This document shows, in pieces, positions 44,083 through 53,163 of a stretch of 64,000 bases of DNA (within the stretch, counting starts at the first letter, position 1; each line of letters opens with the position of its first letter). The stretch covers positions 1,480,001 through 1,544,000 of the forward strand of contig NZ_CP136925.1 of the NCBI RefSeq assembly GCF_037126245.1. The letters are read 5' to 3'. Made by a program: the position numbers and the translations under genes. This DNA comes from Mangrovimonas cancribranchiae. GTDB lineage: Bacteria > Bacteroidota > Bacteroidia > Flavobacteriales > Flavobacteriaceae. A model generated the notes under the pieces. That model ran no database searches. It saw only the letters and a list, made by a program, of their open reading frames with translations, and was not told the DNA's origin.

Positions 44083-45168
44083 TTACATTTTTTCGTAAAG
44101 TGCTCTAAGCTTTTCACGAGTAATTATTTTTTCCCAGTTTTTTCCAACGGCATTTTCCCATAGCGGTACCATGCCTAAAGAAACATCTATCATGGTATCA
44201 AACTCTTTATCTGAAAGGTTTTTACAAAGTCCTTGTGGCAGTTCAATATTATGAGCTTTTTTCATGTCCTTAAACATTCTAACGCCTTCAGGATAAAATT
44301 CTTCAAGATGGTCAAACACAATACAGTTTCCAACACCGTGTTTTGTTCCTAATAAATAACCTAATCCATAACTCATGGCGTGCGCCACACCAACTTGAGA
44401 ATAGGCAATACTCATACCACCATGCCAAGAGGCCATCATAAGTTTATCTTGAGATTCTTTGTCAGACAGCTTATTATCTAAAAATATTTCTTTACATAAC
44501 TCAAAAGCTTTTTCACCATAACTTTGGCTAAAAGCATTTAGATAAGTCCCTGTAAGCGATTCTATACAGTGAATATAACAATCCATACCTGTATAAAACC
44601 ATTGTTGTTTAGGAACATCTTTGGTTAACTCGGGATCTAATAAAACTTGATCGAAAGGCGTGTAATCTGAATTAATGCCTAATTTTTTTTCTGGTCCTGT
44701 TAAAACGGTCGTTCTAGAAACTTCGGCTCCAGTACCAGATATAGTTGGAACGCCTACATGATAAATTGCTGGGTTTTTAACTAAATCCCAACCTTGGTAA
44801 TCTTTGGCTGACCCAGGATTGGTAAGCATAATTGAAACAGCTTTTGCTAAATCTAAAATGGTTCCGCCACCAATACCAATTATACCTGAAGGTTTTTCTC
44901 TATATTTTAAAATGATTTGTTCAACTAAAATATCAACTTGAGATGTTTTAGGTTCTTCGTCTGCAGAAATATATAGGATTTCATCGTCGTAGGACAGAGG
45001 AATTCTCGATGTTACCCAAGCATTTCCTTTAAATACATCATCTACTAAATAAATAAATGGTGCTTTTGCATTTAAACGTTTTGGCTGTAAAACTTCTTGT
45101 AATTGACTAAAACTTCCGCGTCCAAAAACGACTCGAGATATCATGGGAAAATTCTTGTAACTCATCAA
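44083..45168 (-). CDS. Iron-containing dehydrogenase, KdnB-like (Kdo 8-oxidase)
   Basis: This 361-residue iron-type alcohol dehydrogenase opens with ISRVVFGRGSF and has the NAD-loop IIGIGGGTILDLAKAVS, PTISGTGAEVSRTTVL, and metal-binding His residues in HGGMSIAYSQVGVAHAMSYGLG and GTKHGVGN. Length and opening fit KdnB of Shewanella, the Kdo 8-oxidase that begins 8-amino-Kdo synthesis with the aminotransferase KdnA. Here it follows kdsB and a HAD gene. No KdnA gene is in the window. Assignment to this substrate is inferred from similarity and context; other sugar or alcohol substrates remain possible. Confidence 0.75.
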   Translation of the reverse strand: MMSYKNFPMISRVVFGRGSFSQLQEVLQPKRLNAKAPFIYLVDDVFKGNAWVTSRIPLSYDDEILYISADEEPKTSQVDILVEQIILKYREKPSGIIGIGGGTILDLAKAVSIMLTNPGSAKDYQGWDLVKNPAIYHVGVPTISGTGAEVSRTTVLTGPEKKLGINSDYTPFDQVLLDPELTKDVPKQQWFYTGMDCYIHCIESLTGTYLNAFSQSYGEKAFELCKEIFLDNKLSDKESQDKLMMASWHGGMSIAYSQVGVAHAMSYGLGYLLGTKHGVGNCIVFDHLEEFYPEGVRMFKDMKKAHNIELPQGLCKNLSDKEFDTMIDVSLGMVPLWENAVGKNWEKIITREKLRALYEKM

Positions 45169-45178
45169 TTTTGTTTAG

Positions 45179-45883
45179 TTAATTAAAAAACGACAACATC
45201 TCATGCAATGTTGTAATCGTTTGATATTGTTTTCCATTTTTGTCTTTCTCTTGAACTGTTTCGTGAGCCCAAGTAGTATGAAACGGAACATGTATTGCTT
45301 TTGCTCCTATATTGACTAAAGGTAACACATCTGATTTTAATGAGTTGCCTACCATTAAAAATTCTGATGGGTCTATATCTAAATGCTTTAAAAGCTTTTT
45401 ATAATTAGATTCCTGCTTATCACTTAAAACTTCTATATGATGGAAGTATTTTAATAAACCTGATTTTTCTAGTTTTCTTTCTTGATCTAATAAGTCGCCT
45501 TTAGTAGCTAAAATTAACCGATAATTATTTGATAATTTTTCCAGTACATGTTCTACATCATTTAAAAGCTCGACGGGTTTATTGATCATGTCTTTACCTA
45601 AATTGAGAATTTTCTCAATAATATCACTAGATACGTCTCCATTTGATAATTCAATAGCCATTTCTACCATTGATAGCACAAACCCTTTTACACCATAACC
45701 ATAAACTGGTAAATTTTTCATTTCCATTTTAAATAGCTCTTGGTCTATTTTATTTATGGTTTCGTAAGACGATAACATTTTAGCAAACTGCATTTCGGCA
45801 TCGCGAAAATAGGTTTCGTTTACCCAAAGGGTATCATCGGCATCAAAGCCTATTACCTTTATGTTAGTATAATCTATTTCCAT
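45179..45883 (-). CDS. HAD-family hydrolase
   Basis: This 234-residue haloacid dehalogenase-type phosphatase has motif [10 protein letters not shown] (two Asp), motif II LATKGD, and motif IV-like [12 protein letters not shown], with a helical cap between (about residues 25-95). It is larger than KdsC (capless, about 180 residues), so it is probably not the classical Kdo 8-phosphate phosphatase. It overlaps the 3' end of kdsB by 10 bases and precedes the KdnB-like gene by 10 bases, so it shares the operon. The substrate is unknown. Confidence 0.88.
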   Translation of the reverse strand: MEIDYTNIKVIGFDADDTLWVNETYFRDAEMQFAKMLSSYETINKIDQELFKMEMKNLPVYGYGVKGFVLSMVEMAIELSNGDVSSDIIEKILNLGKDMINKPVELLNDVEHVLEKLSNNYRLILATKGDLLDQERKLEKSGLLKYFHHIEVLSDKQESNYKKLLKHLDIDPSEFLMVGNSLKSDVLPLVNIGAKAIHVPFHTTWAHETVQEKDKNGKQYQTITTLHEMLSFFN

Positions 45884-46602
45884 AGTTTTCTGGCTCGTTC
45901 CAAATCTTCTGGTGTATCAACTTCTACGCCTTGTATGGTTGTTTCTACCATTTTTATGCGTTTGCCATATTCTAAATATCTTATGCATTCTATTTTTTCG
46001 GTGGCTTCTATAAATTGCATTGGCAAGTTATAAAAATCTAATAAAGCTTGTTTTCTAAAGGCGTATATACCTTTATGCTTAAAATACCTGGCTCCTGCTT
46101 CTTTATCGCGTGGATATGGAATAGGACTTCGTGAAAAATATAACGCAAAATTTTCTTGATCTACAATTACCTTAACTGTATTGGGATTGTTTATTTCATC
46201 CCAATCTGTAATTTCTACCATTAACGATGCTAAATCAATCTTTTTATTAGGGTCGTCTTTAAAAACCTCAATTACTTTTTTTAGACTTTCTTGCTCTGTA
46301 AACGGCTCATCACCTTGAACGTTAACCACAATATCAACATCTAAGTTTTCTACCGCTTCGGCTATTCTATCACTACCTGATTGATGCTCTTTTTGGCTCA
46401 TGATGGCTTTTCCACCATGATTTACTATTTCATTAAAAATAATATCGCTATCGGTAACAACATATACATCATCAAACAAATTGGTAGCTACGGTTGCTTC
46501 GTAGGTTCTTAGAATAACCGACTTCCCTGCTAAATCCTGCATAAGTTTTGCTGGAAAACGAGATGCGCTATATCTAGCCGGAATCATGGATATTATCTTC
46601 AT
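45874..46602 (-). CDS. kdsB: 3-deoxy-manno-octulosonate cytidylyltransferase
   Basis: This 242-residue enzyme activates Kdo with CTP to CMP-Kdo for lipopolysaccharide. It has the N-terminal [22 protein letters not shown] nucleotide loop, VNVQGDEPF (metal binding) and [12 protein letters not shown]. It is the first gene of the - strand cluster kdsB-HAD-KdnB-like-acyltransferase. Length is normal. Confidence 0.97.
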   Translation of the reverse strand: MKIISMIPARYSASRFPAKLMQDLAGKSVILRTYEATVATNLFDDVYVVTDSDIIFNEIVNHGGKAIMSQKEHQSGSDRIAEAVENLDVDIVVNVQGDEPFTEQESLKKVIEVFKDDPNKKIDLASLMVEITDWDEINNPNTVKVIVDQENFALYFSRSPIPYPRDKEAGARYFKHKGIYAFRKQALLDFYNLPMQFIEATEKIECIRYLEYGKRIKMVETTIQGVEVDTPEDLERARKLWK

Positions 46603-46647
46603 AAGACAGTTTTATACTTTTTCAAAAATATAATTTTTAAAGTGATT

Positions 46648-47214
46648 TTAAGGTTTTGAAAGTTTAATCTTTCTATAAAATTTGAAAATTAAATACAGAA
46701 CTATTATTGTAAAAATAAATGCTAATATGGGAAGAAATACAGAAATAACAGACATTATTATAGAGGAACCTGTTTCCACAGTAGAAACTACGGGATTACC
46801 AAATCCTGCTGTTGAAACAGACGATGTTACTCTTGCCGATCCTGCGGTACTTTTTATGGCTGTGGCTGTTCCTCCTCCTGCTATTATTGCTAAAGTCCAA
46901 GTTATAACAGGGCTTAAATCGGCCACTGTTGACACCATTACTACGGTTCCTGCTATTGTTGCTAATGGTATAGCGATAGCATCTAACACATTATCGACAA
47001 ACGGTATGTAATAAGCAAAAATCTCGACAATTGTAGCAACACCAAGTGTTATAACAGCAGCTAAACTTCCTACCCATTGCCAAGAAGCATTTAATTCCCA
47101 AACATTAAAATACGAAGCTAAACTAAGCACAAATAAGGGTACGAACACCCTAAAACCAACCGATGCGGCTAAACCAATACCTAAAAAAATACTTATTAAT
47201 GTTTCGATATCCAT
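46648..47214 (-). CDS. DUF4126 membrane protein
   Basis: This 188-residue protein is of the DUF4126 family, function unknown. Hydrophobic helices lie at about residues 4-32, 50-70, 78-98, 100-120 and 150-178, joined by a Gly/Ser/Thr-rich stretch (GSARVTSSVSTAGFGNP) typical of the family. The N-terminus ISIFLGIGLAASVGFRVFVP is the conserved opening. It lies 10 bases after the helicase gene stop and 45 bases upstream of kdsB, on the same strand. Confidence 0.82.
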   Translation of the reverse strand: MDIETLISIFLGIGLAASVGFRVFVPLFVLSLASYFNVWELNASWQWVGSLAAVITLGVATIVEIFAYYIPFVDNVLDAIAIPLATIAGTVVMVSTVADLSPVITWTLAIIAGGGTATAIKSTAGSARVTSSVSTAGFGNPVVSTVETGSSIIMSVISVFLPILAFIFTIIVLYLIFKFYRKIKLSKP

Positions 47215-47224
47215 TGTTTTCTAA

Positions 47225-48649
47225 TTAGCTTTCAAAAAAATCGTCTTTAAAGCCAATAAGATACAATTTTTCTTTGGCTCTTGTTACAGCGGTATAAAGC
47301 CAACGTAAGTAATCTTTTGTAATTCCATCTGGTAAATAAGGTTGTTCTACAAAAATGGTATTCCATTGTCCACCTTGCGACTTATGGCACGTCATAGCAT
47401 AAGAAAACTTAACTTGTAAGGCATTGAAATACTTATTGTTTTTTACTTTTAAGAATTTACGGTAATTACTACTTTCGTTTTCATAGTCTTTCATTACTTC
47501 TTGATAGAGTCTGTTAGAATCTTCGTATGGTAAAGATGGGGTTTGCGCCTCGATAGTATCTAAGAGTAAGACAGTTTCAAATGGACGCATTCTAGGGTAA
47601 TCAACCATTTTAACTTTTACTTCGGCAAACCTGAATCCGTAAAGCTCTTTAATATGGAATATTTCTAAAATTTCAATAATATCGCCATTGGCTATAAAAC
47701 CAGCTTCGGTAGTTGGTTTTATCCAAAAATAATTGTTTTTAACTACCATTAAAAAATCTCCTGCACTCAATTCATTCTCTCGAAATAAAATGCGACTTCT
47801 TATTTGCTGATTATACAAATTAGCTCGCTTATTACTGCGTACTATAATAGCGGTTTCTTCATGACCGTTTTCGCTGTAAGACTCATCGATAGCTCCCATT
47901 ATTTCATGACCATCAACTAGCCTAACAATATCTTTAAAACCATTTAAGTGAAACTTAAAGCTGTCAAAAAAGTCGTCTTGTAGTTCTTCTCTTAAATTTG
48001 TGGCATTTTGGAGTATTCCAGAATCTTGTTCTTGACGCACCACTTCATTTAATTCAATTTTTTTAACCTCTTTATTGTAATTCAAGCCTAGGGTATGTTC
48101 GTTTAATGCAGGACTTAAATCTAATTTAACAGGTGGTAACTGTGCCACATCACCTATAAGTAATAATTTACAGCGATGCCCAGAATACACATATTGCATT
48201 AAATCGTCTAGAAGAGACCCATTTTCAAACAGTTTAGATTCTCCTGGCGTATCGGGAATCATGGAAGCTTCATCTACAATAAAAATGGTGTCTTTATGTT
48301 TATTAGGCTGCAAAACAAACTTTACACCACCGCCTTTATCTTTTCTAGGAAAGTATATCTTTTTGTGTATAGTAAATGCTTCTTTTTTTGAGTAATTAGA
48401 AATTACTTTAGCGGCTCTTCCTGTTGGCGCCATTAATACTGCACTCTTTTTAGCTTTCCATAAATTGGTTACAATAGTTCCTATTATGGTTGTCTTTCCA
48501 GTTCCTGCATATCCTTTTAATAAATAAAGTGATTTTGGGTCGCTACTAAAAATAAACTCCGATAACTGCAAAAGTGCAACATCTTGTGTTTGGGTTGGCG
48601 TAAATGGAAACTGCTGTTTTATAAGTGTATAGAATTCAGATGCGTTCAT
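47225..48649 (-). CDS. Dda/RecD-like SF1B DNA helicase
   Basis: This 474-residue protein has SF1 helicase motifs: Walker A GYAGTGKTT (about residues 46-54), motif II VDEASM, motif III LLIGDVAQLPPV, and C-terminal AMTCHKSQGGQW and YTAVTRAKEKLYLIGF. It is short and lacks extra nuclease domains, as in phage T4 Dda and RecD-type 5'-3' helicases. A role in replication restart or repair is likely but not specified by the sequence. It is followed 10 bases later by the DUF4126 gene. Confidence 0.9.
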   Translation of the reverse strand: MNASEFYTLIKQQFPFTPTQTQDVALLQLSEFIFSSDPKSLYLLKGYAGTGKTTIIGTIVTNLWKAKKSAVLMAPTGRAAKVISNYSKKEAFTIHKKIYFPRKDKGGGVKFVLQPNKHKDTIFIVDEASMIPDTPGESKLFENGSLLDDLMQYVYSGHRCKLLLIGDVAQLPPVKLDLSPALNEHTLGLNYNKEVKKIELNEVVRQEQDSGILQNATNLREELQDDFFDSFKFHLNGFKDIVRLVDGHEIMGAIDESYSENGHEETAIIVRSNKRANLYNQQIRSRILFRENELSAGDFLMVVKNNYFWIKPTTEAGFIANGDIIEILEIFHIKELYGFRFAEVKVKMVDYPRMRPFETVLLLDTIEAQTPSLPYEDSNRLYQEVMKDYENESSNYRKFLKVKNNKYFNALQVKFSYAMTCHKSQGGQWNTIFVEQPYLPDGITKDYLRWLYTAVTRAKEKLYLIGFKDDFFES

Positions 48650-48730
48650 AGAACAATTCTAGGATTTTAATTTTCTCAAATATAGGAATGATTTTTAGGG
48701 CTATTGGTTTTTACGATTAAAAAAAAATTG

Positions 48731-48738
48731 TAGATTTG
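48731..48738 (+). promoter_or_regulatory. -7 box upstream of the DUF3822/rsmD unit
   Basis: TAGATTTG matches TAnnTTTG, 33 bases before the ATG at 48772. It supports that start over the earlier TTG at 48736, which lies inside the box. Confidence 0.45.
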
Positions 48739-48771
48739 CCTAATACCTATTTAATATTAATAACACAAATC

Positions 48772-49512
48772 ATGTTAAAATTCATCTTAATAGCTGTTGC
48801 TGTAATTTTACTTACTATTGGTTTAGTATGGGTAATTGATAAATTTGTGCCTTCTAAAGCAAAACCAGTTGTACAAATTTTACTTTGGGTCTTAATTATC
48901 TTTTTAGGATACCAAACGTACATGTCCATTTACGAGCCTATTCAATTTAACAAAGTTAAAGACAAGCGCTACGCTAAAGTTATTGAAAAGTTAGTGGATA
49001 TTAGAAATTCTCAACTAGCTCATAAAGAAGTTACTGGAACTTTTGCTAACGACTTTGAAAGTTTAGTGAAGTTTATTGATACCGCAAAATATACCATAAC
49101 ACAACGTAGAGACTCTACCGTTATAGATGAAGAGTTAACGAAACGTTACGGTGGTGTTGAAATGACAAAAGATATTTTAATTATAGATACTCTAGGCTTT
49201 GTACCTGTTAGAGACTCATTATTTAAGTCTTCTACAAGATATAAATCTATGATGAATGTACCAGACGCCAAAGAAGGTGCTACATTTAAAATGGAAGCTG
49301 GACTACTTGAAGAAAACGATGTTAAAATTCCTGTTTTTGAAGCAAGTGTTAAAAAATCTATTATCTTACACGACCAAAATAAAGACTTATTAGCACAAGA
49401 AAACGAAGTCGTTTCTGTAGATGGTGTTAATGGCGATGCACTTAAAGTAGGATCGATGACCGAAGTAAAAACAAACGGGAACTGGCCTAAAACTTATGGC
49501 GATAGCGAATAA
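48772..49512 (+). CDS. Membrane-anchored protein of unknown function
   Basis: I start this 246-residue protein at the ATG at 48772 (MLKFILIAVAVILL). Two hydrophobic segments lie at about residues 2-22 and 34-50, followed by a soluble region with a helical linker (VKDKRYAKVIEKLVDIRNSQL) and beta strands. The YxxxxIxxLxxIRxxQ helix is common to a Bacteroidota family I have seen next to DUF3822 genes, without known function. Its end overlaps the start of the DUF3822 gene by 17 bases, so they are co-transcribed. Confidence 0.75.
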   Translation: MLKFILIAVAVILLTIGLVWVIDKFVPSKAKPVVQILLWVLIIFLGYQTYMSIYEPIQFNKVKDKRYAKVIEKLVDIRNSQLAHKEVTGTFANDFESLVKFIDTAKYTITQRRDSTVIDEELTKRYGGVEMTKDILIIDTLGFVPVRDSLFKSSTRYKSMMNVPDAKEGATFKMEAGLLEENDVKIPVFEASVKKSIILHDQNKDLLAQENEVVSVDGVNGDALKVGSMTEVKTNGNWPKTYGDSE

Positions 49513-50317
49513 TACAACTAACTTAACTAACCAAGATTTGTCCATTCAAATTAATTTGAATGGACTTTCTTTTTGTATACTAGACCAGGATACACAAACC
49601 ATTACTTTTTTAAAGCATATTACTTTAGAAAAGAAAACCACTCCTATTCAAATTCTAGATAAGTTAAAACATTGTTTTAATTCCATAGATGAATTAAATA
49701 ACACCTTTAATAAGGTAACAGTTATCTATATAAACGACTTAGCCACTTTAGTACCTAAGGAATTTTTTAATGAAGAACTCCTCGCTGATTATTTAAAGTT
49801 TAATTCAAAAATTTTAAAGTCCGATTTTATTGCTTACGACACCGTTACTGCAAACAATAGCATGAATGTATACGTTCCCTATGTAAACATTAACAATTAC
49901 ATTTATGATAAATTTGGTAGCTTTTCTTACAAACACTATGCGACCATACTCCTAGAACAGATTTTAAAAAACGACACGTTATCTCAAGAAGAAAACATGT
50001 ATGTAAATGTTGGTGATACCCATTTTGAAATTATTGTAGTCAACTCTGGAAAACTTAAATTTTACAACACTTTTGAATACCACTCTCAAGAAGACTTTAT
50101 TTATTATATCTTGTTTACAATAGAGCAGCTATCTCTCAATCCAGAGAAGATAAATCTAATCCTTTTAGGTAATATTGTTAAAAACGACGACCTTTATAAT
50201 ATTACCTATAAATACATTAGACATGTGTCTTTTGGGCATAGAAAAGACACTTACAATTATATTGAAACTCCTAAGTCTAACCATTCTCACTTTACCTTAA
50301 TCCATAGTTTTTCATGA
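49496..50317 (+). CDS. DUF3822 family protein
   Basis: This 273-residue protein belongs to DUF3822, a Bacteroidota family next to rsmD. It has LSIQINLNGLSFCILD at the N-terminus, LTIEQLSLNPEKINLILLGNI at the C-terminal half, and an overall actin-like ATPase arrangement as far as strand order suggests. No catalytic motif is recognised. Its stop overlaps the rsmD start by 4 bases, so the two are translationally coupled. Function unknown. Confidence 0.85.
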   Translation: MAIANNTTNLTNQDLSIQINLNGLSFCILDQDTQTITFLKHITLEKKTTPIQILDKLKHCFNSIDELNNTFNKVTVIYINDLATLVPKEFFNEELLADYLKFNSKILKSDFIAYDTVTANNSMNVYVPYVNINNYIYDKFGSFSYKHYATILLEQILKNDTLSQEENMYVNVGDTHFEIIVVNSGKLKFYNTFEYHSQEDFIYYILFTIEQLSLNPEKINLILLGNIVKNDDLYNITYKYIRHVSFGHRKDTYNYIETPKSNHSHFTLIHSFS

Positions 50318-50862
50318 GAATTATTTCTGGACAGTTTAAAGGCAGAAAGTTACAAGCCCCTAAAAATTTACCCGTTCGCCCAACAACCGATATGGCTAAA
50401 GAGGCGCTTTTTAACATCTTAAATAACAACTATTACTTTGATGAATTATCTGTTTTAGATCTTTTTGCTGGAACTGGCAATATAAGTTACGAATTTGCCT
50501 CAAGAGGAACCAGGCAAATTATGGCTGTAGATGGCCATTACGGCTGTATAAAATACATTAATCAAACAGCATCACAGTTTGATATGCCTATTCAAACCAT
50601 AAAAAGTGATGTGTTTAAGTTTTTAGAACACTACAAAACTAAACATACCATAATTTTTGCCGATCCACCTTACAATTTTGATTTAGAAGCCTTTTCCAAA
50701 ATCCCTGAATTAGTTTTTAAAAATAACGTATTAGAACCACACGGATATCTTATTATAGAACACTCCAAACACACTAACTTATCGCTTTTAGAATATTTTA
50801 GCCACTCTAAAAGTTATGGCGGTAGTGTTTTTAGTTTTTTTGAACTGCCTAAGGCAGATTAG
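50314..50862 (+). CDS. rsmD: 16S rRNA (guanine966-N2)-methyltransferase
   Basis: This 182-residue methyltransferase modifies G966 of 16S rRNA. The AdoMet loop is VLDLFAGTGNISYE, the catalytic motif is ADPPYNFD, and the N-terminus RIISGQFKGRKLQAP is the family signature. It is the third gene of the operon starting at 48772 and is coupled to the DUF3822 gene. Confidence 0.97.
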   Translation: MRIISGQFKGRKLQAPKNLPVRPTTDMAKEALFNILNNNYYFDELSVLDLFAGTGNISYEFASRGTRQIMAVDGHYGCIKYINQTASQFDMPIQTIKSDVFKFLEHYKTKHTIIFADPPYNFDLEAFSKIPELVFKNNVLEPHGYLIIEHSKHTNLSLLEYFSHSKSYGGSVFSFFELPKAD

Positions 50863-50963
50863 GTAACATTTTTCGATTAATTATACCAATACATTCTGAA
50901 GGAGAGTAAAAAGAGGAATTTCATCATTATGTGGTTTATAACCACCTTCAACACAAACCCATA

Positions 50964-50994
50964 AATAAAAAAATCACCTCAAAAAAGGTGATTT
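50964..50994 (-). terminator. Terminator of RNase P RNA
   Basis: AAATCACCT (50971-50979) and AGGTGATTT (50986-50994) form a 9-bp stem. On the - strand it is followed by TTTTTTTATTT, and it lies just beyond the 3' end of rnpB. Confidence 0.85.
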
Positions 50995-51002
50995 CTTTAT
51001 AA

Positions 51003-51309
51003 AAAAGCAGATCTATAAGCCGAATTCTGTACTCAAAAAAATGAGCCCTTATCATTTATCTTAATGCATTGTTGCCAATACACTCTAGCTGCCTACCCTC
51101 CAACAATCGTACGTGCCGCACTCAAGCGTTGGTATACATGGCATTGCACCGCATAGAGTTTACCTGATTTCACTACAGCATTACCTGTACATACTTTCTG
51201 TTGCACTTTTCCTAACCTCACGGTTGGTGGCTGTTAACCACTATGCTGCACTATGGTGTTCGGACGTTCCTCTGTAAAATTACAGCGATAAGGCAATCTA
51301 CTTAGTCGC
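51003..51309 (-). ncRNA. rnpB: RNase P RNA
   Basis: The - strand has the universally conserved GAGGAACGTCCGAACACC near the 5' end, AACAGAAAGTATGTACAGGT in the middle and ACAGAATTCGGCTTATAG near the 3' end, all diagnostic of bacterial RNase P RNA. Terminal sequences AAGTAGATT and GATCTGCTT pair as helix P1, placing the ends near 51303 and 51005. A -7 box TACTTTTG lies just upstream and a terminator just downstream. The RNA trims tRNA 5' leaders with the RnpA protein. It occupies the 545-base gap between rsmD and dnaX; the rest of the gap (50863-50963) holds only a small GTGGTT/AACCAC hairpin. Confidence 0.95.
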
Positions 51310-51316
51310 AAAAGTA
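51309..51316 (-). promoter_or_regulatory. -7 box of rnpB
   Basis: On the - strand TACTTTTG matches TAnnTTTG, and the predicted start site about 6 bases further agrees with the P1 5' end at 51303. Confidence 0.55.
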
Positions 51317-51380
51317 CACAAATTGTTAATAACTACTTTTAATTTTTAGCAGCATAATTCCAAAAATTAAAGCAAAGTTT

Positions 51381-51388
51381 TAACTTTG
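51381..51388 (+). promoter_or_regulatory. -7 box of dnaX
   Basis: TAACTTTG matches TAnnTTTG 19 bases before the dnaX ATG. It is half of a CAAAGTTTTAACTTTG inverted repeat (51373-51388), which could also be an operator. Confidence 0.45.
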
Positions 51389-51407
51389 TTATGCTTAACA
51401 ATTTTCA

Positions 51408-53159
51408 ATGGAACATTTTGTAGTATCGGCTAGAAAGTACAGACCACAAACATTTAAAGATGTTGTTGGTCAACAAGCCATTACCAATACATTAAAAAAT
51501 GCTATTGAAAACAACCATCTAGCTCAAGCCCTATTATTTACAGGTCCTAGAGGAGTTGGTAAAACCTCTTGTGCGCGTATTTTGGCAAAAATGATAAATA
51601 GCGATGGACAAGATCAAGGCGATGAAGATTTTGCTTTCAATATTTTTGAATTGGATGCCGCTTCTAACAACTCTGTAGACGATATTCGTAATCTAACCGA
51701 TCAAGTTAGGATTCCACCTCAAGTAGGGAAATATAAAGTTTATATTATTGATGAGGTTCACATGTTATCGCAAGCCGCTTTTAATGCGTTTTTAAAAACC
51801 TTAGAAGAACCTCCAAAGCACTGCATTTTTATTTTAGCAACAACTGAAAAGCATAAGATTATTCCAACTATTCTTTCGCGTTGCCAGATATTCGATTTTA
51901 AACGAATTACCGTTAAAGACGCTAAAGGATATTTAAAATACATTGCTGAAGAGCAAGGTATTGAAGCCGAAGACGATGCTTTACATATTATCGCACAAAA
52001 AGCCGATGGCGCTATGCGTGATGCGCTTTCTATTTTTGATCGTGTGGTTAGTTTCTCAGGAAAACATTTAACAAGACAAGCGGTTACAGAAAATCTTAAT
52101 GTACTTGATTATGAAACCTATTTTAAGAGTACCGATTTTATTTTAGAAAATAATATCCCTGATGTACTAGTACAATTTAATAGCATTTTAGCACAAGGAT
52201 TTGATGGACATCACTACATTTCAGGTTTAGCCTCTCATTTTAGAGATTTATTAGTTTGTAAAAATCCTAAAACCGTAGATTTATTAGAAGTTGGTGAAGA
52301 AACTACCGAGAAGTATAAAATTCAATCACAAAAAAGTTCGCAAGCATTTTTATTAAAAGCCATTGAGTTAGCCAACGAGTGCGATTTAAAGTACAAATCC
52401 AGTAAAAATCAACGACTCCTCGTCGAACTTTGTTTAATGCAATTAGCCTCTATCACTTTTGATGGAGAAAAAAAAAATAGCAAACGTTACATAATTCCTC
52501 CAAGTTATTTTAAAGCTAAAGGCATTACGCCAATTCCTGTTACCAAACCTTCTGCTAAGCAAAAAGAAGTCAATAAAAACAAGCCTAAGCAAGCAAAAAC
52601 TGAGTCTAAAACGGCTTATATTGACACCCAAAACCTTACCGAGGTAAAACAGGAAAAACAACAAGTTTCAAAACCTAAAATAGATATTTCCGCTCCTAAA
52701 AAGTCAACATCTGGCTTATCGTTAAAAAGTATAAAAGCCAAAAAGGAGCATGAAATTAGACAAATGGATGTTGTTGTTAATGAAGAAGAACTCCCTAAAG
52801 AACCTTTTACTCAAGAACAACTACGACAAACTTGGAAAGATTTTGTCGCTATTATTGAGAAAAAAGGGCAATTTAACCTAGCCTCCATTCTTTCTATAGA
52901 CGAGCCTAAACTAGACGGCACAACAATTCATTTAGAGTTTCCTAACGATACTAATAAAGTTGAAGTAGAGCGCCAACAATACGACTTACTTAACTACCTA
53001 AGAAAAACACTTCAAAATTATGATATATCACTTTCTATAACGGTTAATGAGGTTATTGAAAAAAAATACGCCTACACAACCCAAGAAAAATACGAAAAGC
53101 TTAAAGAAAAAAACCCTAATATAGATGTGTTACGAAAAACATTTGGTTTAGATATTTAA
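51408..53159 (+). CDS. dnaX: DNA polymerase III subunit gamma/tau
   Basis: This 583-residue clamp-loader ATPase has Walker A GPRGVGKTSCAR (about 45-56), Walker B IIDEVHML, the SRC motif ILSRCQIFDF and sensor 2 AMRDALSIFDR. The loop that in E. coli holds a four-Cys zinc module is shortened to CARILAKMINSDGQDQGDEDF and has only the first Cys, a form I believe is usual in this group. After residue 360 comes a long Lys-rich linker (360-455) and a C-terminal tau-like domain (460-583). A frameshift-generated gamma form was not looked for beyond noting the run of A in the linker near base 52470. Confidence 0.96.
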   Translation: MEHFVVSARKYRPQTFKDVVGQQAITNTLKNAIENNHLAQALLFTGPRGVGKTSCARILAKMINSDGQDQGDEDFAFNIFELDAASNNSVDDIRNLTDQVRIPPQVGKYKVYIIDEVHMLSQAAFNAFLKTLEEPPKHCIFILATTEKHKIIPTILSRCQIFDFKRITVKDAKGYLKYIAEEQGIEAEDDALHIIAQKADGAMRDALSIFDRVVSFSGKHLTRQAVTENLNVLDYETYFKSTDFILENNIPDVLVQFNSILAQGFDGHHYISGLASHFRDLLVCKNPKTVDLLEVGEETTEKYKIQSQKSSQAFLLKAIELANECDLKYKSSKNQRLLVELCLMQLASITFDGEKKNSKRYIIPPSYFKAKGITPIPVTKPSAKQKEVNKNKPKQAKTESKTAYIDTQNLTEVKQEKQQVSKPKIDISAPKKSTSGLSLKSIKAKKEHEIRQMDVVVNEEELPKEPFTQEQLRQTWKDFVAIIEKKGQFNLASILSIDEPKLDGTTIHLEFPNDTNKVEVERQQYDLLNYLRKTLQNYDISLSITVNEVIEKKYAYTTQEKYEKLKEKNPNIDVLRKTFGLDI

Positions 53160-53163
53160 CTTT

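Noticed and set aside
46682-47011. 109-residue + strand frame
   Set aside because: Antisense shadow of the DUF4126 membrane protein, with the Val/Thr/Ala composition expected from reversed membrane codons.
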